This document shows positions 31,261 to 47,554 of a stretch of DNA of 64,000 nucleotides, piece by piece. Under the pieces are notes generated by a model that was given only the letters and a program-made list of their open reading frames with translations, was not told the origin of the DNA and did not search any database. Source of the DNA: Bolinopsis microptera (lineage: Eukaryota > Ctenophora > Tentaculata > Lobata > Bolinopsidae); assembly GCF_026151205.1 (NCBI RefSeq), contig NC_087082.1, forward strand, positions 1,888,001 to 1,952,000. The letters run 5' to 3'. A program made the position numbers and the translations under genes. The stretch's first letter is position 1. Each line of letters begins with the position of its first letter.

Positions 31261-31885
31261 GTAAGCTACAAGACAAATAAAATACACATAGACAGCGCCA
31301 GGTAAGCACGAAGCCAGGTAAGCGACAAGACAAATAAAATACACTTAGACAGCGCCAGGTAAGCACGAAGCCAGGTAAGCGACAAGACAAATAAAATACA
31401 CTTAGACAGCGCCAGGTAAGCACGAAGCCAGGTAAGCGACAAGACAAATAAAATACACATGGACAGCGCCAGGTAAGCACGAAGCCAGGTAAGCGACAAT
31501 AAGACAATATAAATAAAATACACATAGACACCACCAGGTAAGCACGAAGCCAGGTAAGCGACAAGACAAATAAAATACACATAGACACCACCAGGTAAGC
31601 ACGAAGTCAGGTAAGTGAGAAGACAAATATAATACACATAGACAGCGCCAGGTAAGCACAAAGTCAGGTAAGCGACAAGACAAATATAATACACATAGAC
31701 AGCGCCAGGTATGCACGCAGGCAGGTAAGCGACAATAAGACAATACAAATAAAATACACATAGACACCACCAGGTAAGCACGAAGCCAGGTAAGCGACAA
31801 CACAAACAAAAGACACATAGACAGCGCCAGGTAAGCACGAAGCCAATCAAGCGAGTCGCGACAAGACAAATAAAAGACACATAGA
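31250..31885. repeat. 57-bp minisatellite, about 10-11 copies
   Basis: Units of AAGACAAATAAAATACACAT plus AGACAGCGCCAGGTAAGCAC plus GAAGCCAGGTAAGCGAC, with TAAGACAATA insertions in some. Fifty-seven is a multiple of three, so long repetitive open frames appear on the minus strand (repeating LTWLRAYLALSMCILFVL). These are by-products. Each unit carries CCAGGTAAGC twice, a perfect 5' splice-site string on the plus strand. Confidence 0.9.
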
Positions 31886-31889
31886 AAGA

Positions 31890-32350
31890 TACAGTAGTAA
31901 ACCCGCGATGGGGTGGCATGTGCCTCAATAAAAATATTACAATCATTTATTATTATATCAATTTATCATTAAATATTTCAACAATATCAATAACGTATGG
32001 TTGATCCTTCTCACTTAGTAAAATATATAAAAATAAAGTTAATCTACACTAAAGAATAAATAATCTATATTATATAAGTCAACAATATTAACTCCCCATC
32101 TTCATTATTCATGTAGTCATTTTATCAATAGCGGTAGAAATCCAAGTAATTTTAGTACGCGGTGCGCAAGGAATTTCGTTTTTTTTAAATGCGTAGGCAA
32201 GATAAGCCTAAGTGTGGCAGTGAAAGTTGAAAAATAAGTTGCAGAATAAATTGCAGTGACTGACTGTCAAATGCATTATCGCAGTTCATTTATTTGACTG
32301 CACTAACGTTTAGGATTCTTACAGCTGTTATATTATTTTGCTAATATTTT
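31890..32350. other. No gene; AT-rich LINE 3' flank
   Basis: AT-rich sequence between the minisatellite and the LINE 3' fragment. Confidence 0.4.
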
Positions 32351-32352
32351 GT

Positions 32353-33238
32353 TTAAAAGTTGTAAAGGACAAAGTTCTTGTCCGTCCACGAAAGGTTTTT
32401 TATGTCAAGTTTTTGTTTGTCCAGTAAGTAACGTACAATGTTGTCCTTGTATGAATTAATAAACTTATCTTGTAACTTAGGTACGTTGAAGGGAAGGATT
32501 TTATTTATTTCGTTTATCGTGTTGTTATATAATCGTGGTCCTACGTTAGAGATGCTATAATCGGTGATACGTAATCTGTTGAACTTAATTTCAAAATACT
32601 TTGGATTTCTCCTTTCCGTTTGTCTAAGCGGTGATTTTTCAAATATGCTACAGATACTCGATGGTGCTACTCCCATATAAACCTTGTGCATCAAAGTTAG
32701 ACAGCTTTTAGCAATGAGATTAGGAAGAGCCAAAATTCCTATTTTGTTGAAGATGGATTTTGTGTGAGATGGTAGTTTACGTTTTTCTTTGTCGTAAAAA
32801 TAGTTATGATATTCTGAATCAGTGGCGCGAATAGCTTTCTTTTGAGCAGAGAATAAAGACTGAATGGAATTTAAAGATTTAGTACCCCAAACAGTAGCGC
32901 AGTAATACAGGTGAGATTGAATTAAGCTATTGTATAGCATTTTTTGAGCTTTATTCGGAATGGAACTTTTAAGTTTCATCATTACGCCTGCATTTCTGGA
33001 TATTTTAGTCTTTAACTGTTTAATGTCATGTCTCCAGCTAAGTTTTGAGTCAATAATAAAACCTAAAAATCGTTCATGTTCACTTTTCAGTAGTCGCTGT
33101 CCTTCTATATTAATATTTATGTCCTCTGGTAATCTGTTAGTGAATATCATGTATTTAGTTTTTCCTACATTAAGTTTAAGGCCGTTGTTTTTAACCCATG
33201 TCTGTACAGTATTTAAAACTCTGTTTACAAGTAAATAC
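32353..33238 (-). pseudogene. 5'-truncated CR1/L2-like LINE: C-terminal RT region only
   Basis: The open frame encodes the post-catalytic part of a LINE RT: VQTWVKNNGLKLNVGKTKYM, then FLGFIIDSKLSW, LIQSHLYYCATVWG, and a C-terminus ending SWTDKNFVLYNF. No endonuclease or YADD box is present. It is open to the stop, so truncation is the main defect. At its 5' border it runs into the 45-bp minisatellite. Confidence 0.8.
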
Positions 33239-33592
33239 GAGGGCATGTGGGCGAGAGGAACTGTATAAAGATACAGGTAAATACGAGGGCAGGTGGGCAA
33301 GAGGAAATGTATAAAGATACAAGTAAATACGATGGCAGGTGGGCAAGAGGAAATGTATAAAGATACAGGTAAATACGAGGGCAGGTGGGCGAGAGGAAAT
33401 GTATAAAGATACAGGTAAATACGAGGGCATGTGGGCGAGAGGAAATGTATAAAGATACAGGTAAATACGAGGGCAGGTGGGCAAGAGGAAATGTATAAAG
33501 ATACAGGTAAATACGAGGGCAGGTGGGTAAGAGGAAATGTATAAAGATACAGGTAAATTCAAGGGCAGGTGGGCAAGAGGAAATGTATAAAA
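33225..33592. repeat. 45-bp minisatellite, about 8 copies
   Basis: Units of AAGATACAGGTAAATACGAG plus GGCAGGTGGGCGAGAGGAAA plus TGTAT. Forty-five is a multiple of three, which explains the repetitive minus-strand frames. The array begins at the 5' truncation point of the LINE fragment. Confidence 0.9.
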
Positions 33593-33605
33593 AAGTCACG
33601 GAGAG

Positions 33606-35056
33606 TTAAGGGGGCATACACCAAATCTGTCCAATCCAAATGACCTCATAGGCAGTTCAGTGACCATCTAGCGCACCGTTTCCACATCAAAAAAAATTAT
33701 TTTGAGAATACCCATTTTTGTAATCGAGCATTTCCTGGTTAGAGTGGAATTTTCGGAAAAACACAATTTGTTTCGTGGAGAGGCTATAACTATAAGTTAA
33801 TCATTTCTTGCGGTATCGGGTTAAAATTTTGCACGCCAACTATTCACATCTATTTCAAGGTGTGTGTAAAATCTTGATATCGTATCTAAAAAGGCTAGTG
33901 TGTTATAAATTTTTTCCCGATCCATGACTCAAAGTGCCGAAGGCACAAAAGAGTCAAGGACAAGGGTTAGCGATCGAGGTTTTTTTTGATATGGTAGCTT
34001 TGCGACCGTGCGACCGTACGTGCGTGCCTGCCCTCGCGCACTGTTATCGCCCACGTGACTACCTGCGCAAAGTTATTTTGCGCACAAATCTGAATTAAAT
34101 AATTGTTCGCGCGCGGCGCTGAACTGACCAAGTACATTATTAATTTCACAATGTACATATCCCACTAGGCACTAGTTGATAGCATACTATTATTATTTTG
34201 AGTTACTATTACTACAGATCCGTGTCACTGTCGGGTGTCAGGTTGCATAAACAATAAGCATATATATACACGATTTTCAAATTCTCTATGGAATTATATT
34301 AACTTGGTGGCGCTCGGCCTGTCACTCCGCTATATCTGCATGCGCCTTATAAACAGTTAAAACTGGGATCTCCAGGTTGTATGGAATATGATAAAATACG
34401 CCATCACGGATCGGGAAATTGAGCGGCCATCCACAAAAAAAGCGGCCGCATTTCTTGTTAAAGTTTAAAAAAGTCAGAAAGTTGAAATTGTCCTTTTCAG
34501 ACTTATTTTAACCAAAAAGTCAGTCAGGGAAGATCGGATTGATTTGATAGTTGACATGAACTTGTTCTCTGAATTCTGGCGCAGTTTTTGATGCCCTCAA
34601 AAATGTTTTTCCTCATTCATCTTCAGATCTATTGGACTTCAAAGCCAAACAACAAATTTAGGCACATTTTTCGTTTTTCATATTTACTGATTTTTCTAAA
34701 ATTTTGATAGGAATGTGCTAGTGACTTTTTGAAGGGTGCTAAATAACCGCAACTAGCACATTTATATATGAGTTATGAACAACAAAACACCCTAAAATGC
34801 TTCCCTTTGAAGTTATGGGAGAAAATGTGATTTTTTATCTGCAAAGCCAAAAACTTATAGCCTCTCCACGAAACAAATTGTGTTTTTCCGAAAATGCCAC
34901 TAAAGCACTAACCAGGAAATGCTCGATTACAAAAATGGGTATTCTCAAAATAATTTTTTTTGATGTGGAAACGGTGCGCTAGATGGTCACTGAACTGCCT
35001 ATGAGGTCATTTGGGTTGGACGGCACAAACCACTGTTTTGGTGTATGCCCCCTTAA
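33606..35056. mobile_element. piggyBac-like non-autonomous element with TTAA duplication
   Basis: Both ends read TTAA followed by GGGGGCATACACC (left) or its complement (right, GGTGTATGCCCCC then TTAA). The imperfect terminal inverted repeats extend roughly 200 bp (for example TTCAGTGACCATCTAGCGCA at the left, complement at the right). The element is 1443 bp without the TTAA. No transposase ORF is seen. TTAA target sites are the hallmark of the piggyBac superfamily. A further pair, TTTCCCGATCCATGA (about 33914) and its near-complement (about 34405), may mark a nested element. Confidence 0.8.
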
Positions 35057-37560
35057 AGCCTGTAAAGAAAAGTTAATAAAAAGAGCCAGGTAGACAGGAA
35101 GGTGGATAAACAGGAAGAAAAGTTAAAAACAAAGCTAGGCACTAAACTAGTTCAGTAGAAGGTTAGATAGCCAAAAGGAAAAGGGGAGAAAGGGCCAATT
35201 AACCATGAAGAAAAATAGTCAACGGACTAGGCCAGGCATAAAACCAGATGGCCAGGTATACAGGGAGCCATTAGCCAGTGCTGCTGAGACAATATATAGT
35301 AATAGAAAAGCATTATGTGAACAAACATGAATTTTACGGTTTTACCGGTAAAACCGGTATACCTTTTTCTGTTGTTGTTGGTTTTTCACAAATGATGACA
35401 AGCTTCTCCTCCGACGAAAAAGCGTTGGGTGATGGGTTACTGACACTTTGCACTCGCCATCCATTCTGGGCCTGGGTTCCTTAACGAAAATCCTTATTTG
35501 CCATCGATGCTGCCTTAATGCTTTCTTGCAGTTGTTAATCAGGTTTTATTTTTATTTGCTTTCCTCCCGGTCTTCATGTTCTTTGTTCAATGCCTGATGT
35601 CCATGCCCTGGTGTTATCACATGCTTCGTTGCGGTTTTGTTACAGTGCAGACACGCCGTCACGCCTCAGTTCGAAAGTGTTATGTACAAATAAATGAAAT
35701 TGTAACAAAATGTTTGTAATAGTAGATAAAAATGTTTGTAATAGTAGATAAACTATAGTAGTTGCTGTTATGTCGCCCACCTGCAATAATGTGAAGCGCA
35801 ACTCATACTTGCCAGGTTGCCTTGACAACGTCGCGCGCACGATTGTTTGCGGAGGGAATATGAATTAAAATTGGCCGCCAATGCCCAATGCTTGGAGGAC
35901 TTCGCCGCTTCAACGCGCCGCGCAAACTAGCATTCTTGCTTTACATCGCGAAGATTGTTGCTTCACATCGTCGATCGTTTGACATCGTCAATCAAGCCCA
36001 ATGCACAGGAGGACTATTATAGTGCAAAGAAACTGCTACTAACTGCTGCTCACTACTGCTCACTGAGCAGCAGTGAGCAGCAGTTAGTAGCAGTGAGCAG
36101 CAGTGAGCAGCAGTGAGCAGCAGTTAGCATTAGTTTCTTTGTGAATGCCTGTGCACGCGGTATCTGTACGTTACATATACTAATACATGGTTAAACTTAA
36201 ATGTTTCCACGAACTAGAACTCGGATTCATCTTCTGTGCAGTCCCAAAAAAACTTACTGCCATGACGGTGTTACTAGAGGTGCTTTAATTTAAACAGACG
36301 GCTTGAGCTCGCGTGCGACATTAAGCATGATTTGCACGCGTGGCGCATTCCAATGTTCAAACAGCTAGCACGTGGCACAATTCAGCCAATCAGAGTACAG
36401 AAATCTGCAAAGTTAAAGTTGCAAACTTTTGATCGGCCCAAAATGACACTTTTCTGGAGATTTGAAGAATAAGATAACTCAAAATCTACGTTGTCTTAAA
36501 TTTTCCCCCTGGAGGGGGGGGGGACGTTACTTTTACAAAACGAACATGTTGCAAAAAACCGGTCGCTATCTTTTTTACTTATTTATTTAACTTGAACAGT
36601 GACAAATTTAAATTTAATTTAAATTTATCACAGATCATAGTAATACTGAAGTGTATGGTGTAGCACAGTTTACCTACCATACTATAAGTTATATCTTGAT
36701 GCAAGCTAGTAAGGTATCTTGATGCAAGAAAACTATAGTGAAATCCTTTTTTGGACTGCCTTATTTAACTTGAACAGTGACAAATTTTAACTTAATTTAA
36801 ATTTATCACCGATCATAGTAACAGACTGAAGTGTAGCAAAGTTTAACTACACTTATAAACTACGAGACTACAGCTAGATATATCTTGATACAAGTAAGCA
36901 GAAAAGGAGGAATGTAGAGCCCAAATGAAATGAGCACAGCTGTCCTTATATTATAGCTGCCTTACTTCCAGTTCACTAATATTCAGTTCTCTTTAAGTTT
37001 AAGTTTTTTGTTTAAGACTCTGGGACGATATTTCAACGGATGATTATTTTTTCATGACTCTCAGTCTCATCCAGACTGTATCCATTTAAGGCACCCGCTC
37101 CCTTCTTTGATTTACGATAATTATCGTGAACAAAAGTAGAGTCTGGTATTTTTCATAAATACTGAGGTCTTCTTCCAAACAATTTTAGATCTCTATTACC
37201 ATGGTTTTTTAGACACCTAAATATGTCGAGTTCCGGTTTTTTTTCCAGCGTCAAATTTTAGCAGCTGGTTCCTTCTTTCCTTTTCATCTTTAAGTTTAAC
37301 AATAGAATAAAATATTTTGATCTACCTTTTGAACGACTTCTGATACGACTGAATTCTCCTTAAAACACGGTGGTATTTGCCTTAATTTTATCACTATCAG
37401 TATCAGGGCTTTAACTTTCAGTCCTGTTCCTTTTACCAGGTTTCAGTCTTTTTAAATATTATTTTCATTTTTATCTGATATCGATTGATATTTGTAAAAA
37501 ACGTTGAACTATTTAAGTATTGTCATATTCGTATCCTATTGTTTTTATCTAAAAAAACAC
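35057..37560. other. No gene; small repeats only
   Basis: Contains a GCAGCAGTGAGCAGCAGT cluster with inverted GCTGCTCACT (36036-36126), able to form a hairpin, and a diverged direct repeat of about 85 bp (36572-36655 and 36755-36838, both with TTTAACTTGAACAGTGACAA). No coding signal. Confidence 0.5.
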
Positions 37561-37573
37561 CAGACCCGCAGCA

Positions 37574-37762
37574 ATGACGAAAGTATTCTGTTTTCTACTA
37601 GTGCTAGGACTGATCGCTCTGACTCAGTGTCAGCCGATCAGACGATCAGCTGAACCCCAGCAGAACGGTGAAGAATTTGTTGATTTTGGAAGACGATCAG
37701 CTGATCCCCAGCAGAACTGGCAATCAGCTGTGCTCCCCAGTGATCCCGTGTATCCCCATTAG
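37574..37762 (+). CDS. Small secreted peptide precursor, neuropeptide-like
   Basis: A 62-aa ORF. Residues 1-19 (MTKVFCFLLVLGLIALTQC) are a textbook signal peptide. The remainder has two copies of RRSA(E/D)PQQN and a third degenerate copy (QSAVLPSDP). Arg-Arg pairs bound one full unit, SAEPQQNGEEFVDF, which ends in Gly before Arg-Arg, the signal for prohormone cleavage and C-terminal amidation. A neuropeptide or peptide-hormone precursor fits best. A small secreted immune or structural peptide is possible. An AATAAA signal lies about 190 bp downstream (37955). I recognise no known family. Confidence 0.55.
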   Translation: MTKVFCFLLVLGLIALTQCQPIRRSAEPQQNGEEFVDFGRRSADPQQNWQSAVLPSDPVYPH

Positions 37763-38008
37763 AAGGGTAAGAAGGGGGAATGAACGAATAAGTACAACAG
37801 ACGTTCATACTTTTTAGTAACCGAAGCTTTAAAAACCATATGTTAATGATACTTGTCTTAAAGAAATGTAGTTGTTCGTTAAGTGACCATAGTTTTAAAA
37901 AGTTACATAGAATATTGAGTTTTATTTCTCTTAGCACTTTACTTTTATATCAAAAATAAAATATACTCCTATCTATGTACCTCGACAAGAGTACAGTCAA
38001 CAGTGTAG

Positions 38009-38370
38009 CGGGCGTGCTAAATCATTCTACTGTCGAACTTCGAAATTTTTCTAAAAGGGCCCCCGACAGTTGAAACCAACTTCAATAGCTGTATTTTCGG
38101 ACGCTGATTCCGAATCACCCCCCATGACATAGGGGTAAAAAACTGTCTCGATCACGTGATATGACCGTATAAGTAAGTTTGTCTTATTTCTCGTTGGGGT
38201 TAGGGTCTCAGCATATTATGCTTTTGTAAAGCAGGGGAGCATTTTAACCCTATGTCATGCAATTCTGAATCAGCGTCCAAAAATACATCGCGATTCAAGC
38301 TGGTTTCAACTGTCGGGGGCCCTTTTAAAACAATCTCGAAAATCGACTGTAGAGTGATTTAGCACGCTCG
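38009..38370. mobile_element. 362-bp MITE with long inverted repeats
   Basis: The ends CGGGCGTGCTAAATCATTCT and AGAGTGATTTAGCACGCTCG are inverted, with further pairing of GGGCCCCCGACAGTTG and CAACTGTCGGGGGCCC. The right half matches 24660-24825. No ORF. Confidence 0.7.
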
Positions 38371-40410
38371 AGTTCAACACAAATTCAAAATTGGGATAGT
38401 TCTTTCATTCAAATTTCTGATTGTTTCTGAATAGACTCAGTGAAGACAAATTCTAACGGAAATAAATAGCTGAATAACGTATCGAAATTTCTACGTAGAA
38501 ATAGTTTAAAACAACCGCATGCAACGATAACGGACGAATGGCCGACTTAAAATCTAGTACACAAGGCTTAATCATTAATGTCGTTGCGCGTATCTCACCA
38601 AATATGGTCATTGTGAGGTCACGCGCATAGCAAAGCATTATTTCTGCAAAGTTATTTTTGTGGCATGCTCCGCGCAGCCCCAAAAACAGTTTTTTGGTAA
38701 TAACTTTTCAAGTTTGAGAGTTCAAAATTTGCTCCTGGGGAGCCAACACGATTTTAATAAGACGATCATTATGCAAAAAAACCAAAGGTCGCTATCTCTT
38801 TTACTTCCGGAGATATAGCTTAGTCGGTAAGGTTTCCTGGGGTGGCACGCGCCTGTCTACTTGTGAAACAACAATAATTATGGAACTAAACTATTTAATT
38901 GGTTTTTTATAGTTCTTGATCTTAAGCTTCAAGCTTGCTCGATTGTGCAGTGTGCACCAAGTTGACGTGTACCGTGTCTCAACCAAAATTGAACGGGGAA
39001 TCGTTTAAGAGGCACCTCGACAAAAGCTACCCACGCTATTTAATTGTGTTTTTTCACGAATAAATAATGAATAAGACAGTAGCGTTTTTGAGCTTGTTAA
39101 TATTTTCTTTCAAAAGTATATTCCAATTGTGATTTATAGTTATACGAATACATACTACTACACATTATAAATGTTGAAGTAACTACTACTGCGCTTAATC
39201 CATTATGATTAACATGTTTGTGTATGGATTTAGTTTTATACTTTAAATTAAAAATAAAATCAAATGCTTATGTTCGCCAAATGAAACAAACTCTGCTTTA
39301 ACATTAGAGTCTCTCTGCGCTTTTTGTTTTTATTAATCTGAGAAGTGAAAACATATTTCATCTGACACTGAAATTAATTTTATTCTTGGTTGAAATAAGA
39401 CACGTAATATCAGTTTTCATAAAATGCTGAACATATCCAAAAATTTAAATATCAAATACAACATAATATACCTTCAAAACAATAAGTATAACTCAGCGAC
39501 GTAAAACAAATTAATCCCTAATCTTACTATATATAAAGCGAGACGATATATATATATGGATCCGTGCCATTTTACTGACACCACGGCATCAACTTTAACG
39601 CGACTTTCCGCAAAAACCGTAAAAGATATACGACTGAAACTTTTTTGACTGGGTCAAATGCTTTTATGCTTTTCAAATCAGCATGAAAAAATAAAAAATT
39701 GGCCAAGGAATAGGAGTTTTAGAGCCCAAAATTTGGACCCCCAAGTGGTGTCAAAAACGCGAATTAAATAAGTAATAATTATTTTAGTCTCTTGAGTCTT
39801 GACACCATTTTAGGGTTATAGGGGTTCCTGCTAGTAAGTGTAATAGGAGCAGGACGGACTTTATTGCAAGTAAGAAAAGTTATGCACGGTGGACGGCCCT
39901 TATAATCATGAGCACTCTAATAATAACCGTCCATGAAGAACCTCTAATGTAAATATTTTATGAACAAAATATTAAAATCAAAAGTCAATCAATGTTTGAT
40001 AATGATATACTATTTGCAACAAATTCTGTGAAATCGAAATCAATGAAATTCAATTAAAAACAAATCTGGTAATCAGCGACTCCAAGCGGTAATGCGGTAT
40101 TCAATTAAAAGTTTTAATAGTTAGCTTGACTCTTGAATTGAATCTTTCGAATTAATTTAATTTTAATCAAACAATCAAGCATTGATCAGAATACGTCATT
40201 AAATAATAAATCTCATGACGTACTTTCCACAATTTTGCCTTTCATTCAAAATATACCAAATATTGCTGTGCTCTGGACCAAACTTCAATACTTCAGTATT
40301 CAAGCTTTAAGTTATTTTCTTAATTAGTCCGGTTAGAGTCATCTTAGTCAGCTGCTGTCCGAGTTAGTATCAAGTGTTCTGTGTGGCCCACGTATATAGG
40401 ACTCCGTGAG
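38371..40410. other. No gene recognised
   Basis: AT-rich intergenic sequence with a short TA tract at about 39548. No family-like ORF, RNA gene or clear repeat was seen. Confidence 0.4.
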
Positions 40411-40416
40411 CTACTT

Positions 40417-44976
<4,560 letters not shown>

Positions 44977-45092
44977 TATAACAGAGACTATCGGTTAATT
45001 GATTACTTCTAAAAAATAACGTTGCTATTTGACAAAGCTAATAAAGTAGTTGTAACGAAAACGAAAATAGAAGACATTGAGCAAGACTCACC

Positions 45093-46143
45093 TGAAAGAG
45101 CCTTTATACCACCACCCTCTAACAACCCTCTCTCTCCGACTCTAGCCAAATTCTCGGAAAATCGTTCGCTCCCGAGGTTGAATTGCTTCTAAGCATGACG
45201 ACCAACTCCGAATTCTTGGAAACGTAGACTCGAGCTCTCTCTCTCTCTCTCTTTCTCCATTGCAATCTTCATGACTGGAGCGAGACCTGCGTGAGCTAGC
45301 CGTCACATGACCCCACCCTATTCACCATAGCAGCACACGTGACAAAGGTTGAGATGGAGGCCGGCACGTGACCAGATTATAAATGAATGAAAGTCTCTTT
45401 TGTTGGAATATTTACGACCATCGATCGCGACCGGCACACGATATATTTTCCGACGTGTTTATTAGGATACTACATACAAATTGAGCTTACTGATAAGGAA
45501 TTTAAAATTCCACCGAACCTTACATTAATGATGTAGTCATGTAATACTACTAGGACCAGAACCTCGTGTCAAGGAAATTTGTAACAGTGCAGCTCATTAT
45601 AAGTTAATACCTCAGAAAGGTGTAGATTGCAGCAAAATAAGGGATAATGACTGGTCAGCTTATTTTAGAGTTTACTTTAGTGCAATATGAACCAGCGATT
45701 ATTCCTTATTTTATGTATTAAATATTTTATAATAAAATTCGCTTAATGCTTTACACAGAAATGAACGGTGTATCAAAGCTCTACGTCAATCTGAGTTACC
45801 ACTTTTACCACGTTTAACATCAAACATGATCGATAAACACTACCATCAGTGGGGGTATTAGGGTATATGAGCCGGTGCGAACTTACACAGCATTGCAATT
45901 TGATTACTATTGCTAAAACTACACACGTACAGTCACAATACCCCGGAAATCCAGAACGTGCGATTCCCAAATTAGATTAAACTTAAGTTGAGGCTAGAGG
46001 GCTACATGACTGGGTTCCGCGGTAATTCAGCTCAGCTGCCATTGGTCGAGCTGATAACACCTTGACAGAGCAAATATTCACGACTGGACTTTCCGTGAAA
46101 TCTGGAGAGAGAACAGGATTATTGAATCACGGTCACACTCACG
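45093..46143. other. Upstream region of the zinc-finger gene; no other gene seen
   Basis: Includes a possible 5' UTR exon border at 45092 and a CT microsatellite (about 45236-45255). The rest is featureless AT-rich DNA. Confidence 0.4.
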
Positions 46144-47385
46144 GGTCACTGTTATCGAAGTTTAAATGTAGACTCCTTGGCCGTCACTAAGTCTAACTTG
46201 TCCCTAATATGCAGTCATTTAAAATGCCCTCATGACAAGTATGCGGGGTAGTTTTTCATAATTTGAAATATAATACGGTTTTGAGCGGTTTTGGCGAAAA
46301 TTTGGACCACGTACACCAGACTTCTCGTTGCAGTATGGGTCTGTATGGGGTCGTTCACATATTATGTAATCACTTTTTGGCCCATTTTTAACCCTCCGTA
46401 ATCAGTTCTAGTTTTACTGGGCCGCGCTCAGCCTGTCATTCCGCCGAATCTCTATGTAAATGTTAATGAACATGATAGCCTGAGGTCCCCAGGTAATTAT
46501 AGTTCTACACATAGCTAGTGTGTCAAAATTACACTAGCGTAATTATTTCGAAAGCCCCCCCCCCCCCCCCCCCCCCTGGCTGATTACGTATTATGTGAAC
46601 GACCCCTATCACTATCAGTGCATTTTTGGTAGGGATTTCTAGAAAAGGCTATGTACAATCAAAAGTTAGGAAAGTGAATTTCATGGAAGATGCCGGTCAT
46701 TGTACCCTACTTTCCGGGGTTCGGCCCCTTTTACTCTGAAGCGGGCTACTCAGCATGCCATTTTACGAAATTATCAGATATCTTTCCCTCTAAAATTACA
46801 TTTAGACACGTGAAATGTAAAATGGGCATATTTGAGATTAAACTCGAACTCAGATTACGAAAATAAATTAGACAATCTCGTAACGTAACAGTGTTAAAAT
46901 TCATCGTATATTACAACAGTCGAATTCAATTTTTACATCAAAGTTAAGTTAATCTTTTGGTACTGCACTAATCCCAGCTTAACCATACCGAAATATTAAG
47001 AAAATTTGAAACAAAATGTTTGTTTCTGAAAATTAATTGAATGTCAAAACAAAAATCTAGGGTGAAATAAAATATTTAAGGAATAGCCAGAATAAAATAT
47101 TGGCTATAATCTAAAAATGATATTTTTAGCGGAATTTACAAAAAATTCAAATATAGCATCAAATTATTTTTGGAAATTGACATATAAGATCTTAGCACAT
47201 ATATTTCTAGATTCTGCAAACTCTATTCAATTGTGCGATTCTATAGGGCCAGCCTGAGACAAAACGGAGTACAAAATATTCTTTAAAGTAATAAATATAA
47301 TTAAAACCGGGAGTGGTTCTGAAGGGGCAGGCGCGAAACAACATCACATCGAATCATTACCAAATATTAAAACACTCTAAAAACT

Positions 47386-47554
47386 CTAATATAATTTGGA
47401 GGGTGGTTTAGATTTGGTACAACGTCCCCCGCAGAATGAGAGCAGAATTAGGAGACATATAGAGAAGCCTATGTAAGCTAACAACTCGTGTTTATATTTG
47501 CTGGATTCTATTGAACGGTAGATGTCGTCCACCATCTCCAACGCAGAATCGTAC
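47386..47554 (-). CDS. GLG1: GLG1 terminal exon, copy A (distal duplicate)
   Basis: Same length, splice acceptor, reading frame and stop as copy B. It is intact and could serve as an alternative last exon if the proximal one is skipped. Confidence 0.8.

Noticed and set aside
31241-31946. Three long minus-strand frames rich in LTWLRAYLALSMCILFVL
   Set aside because: They are translations of the 57-bp minisatellite, whose unit is a multiple of three. All three frames are open, which is not expected of a real gene.
33191-33599. Minus-strand frames repeating ALVFTCIFIHFLLP
   Set aside because: By-product of the 45-bp minisatellite (15 codons per unit).
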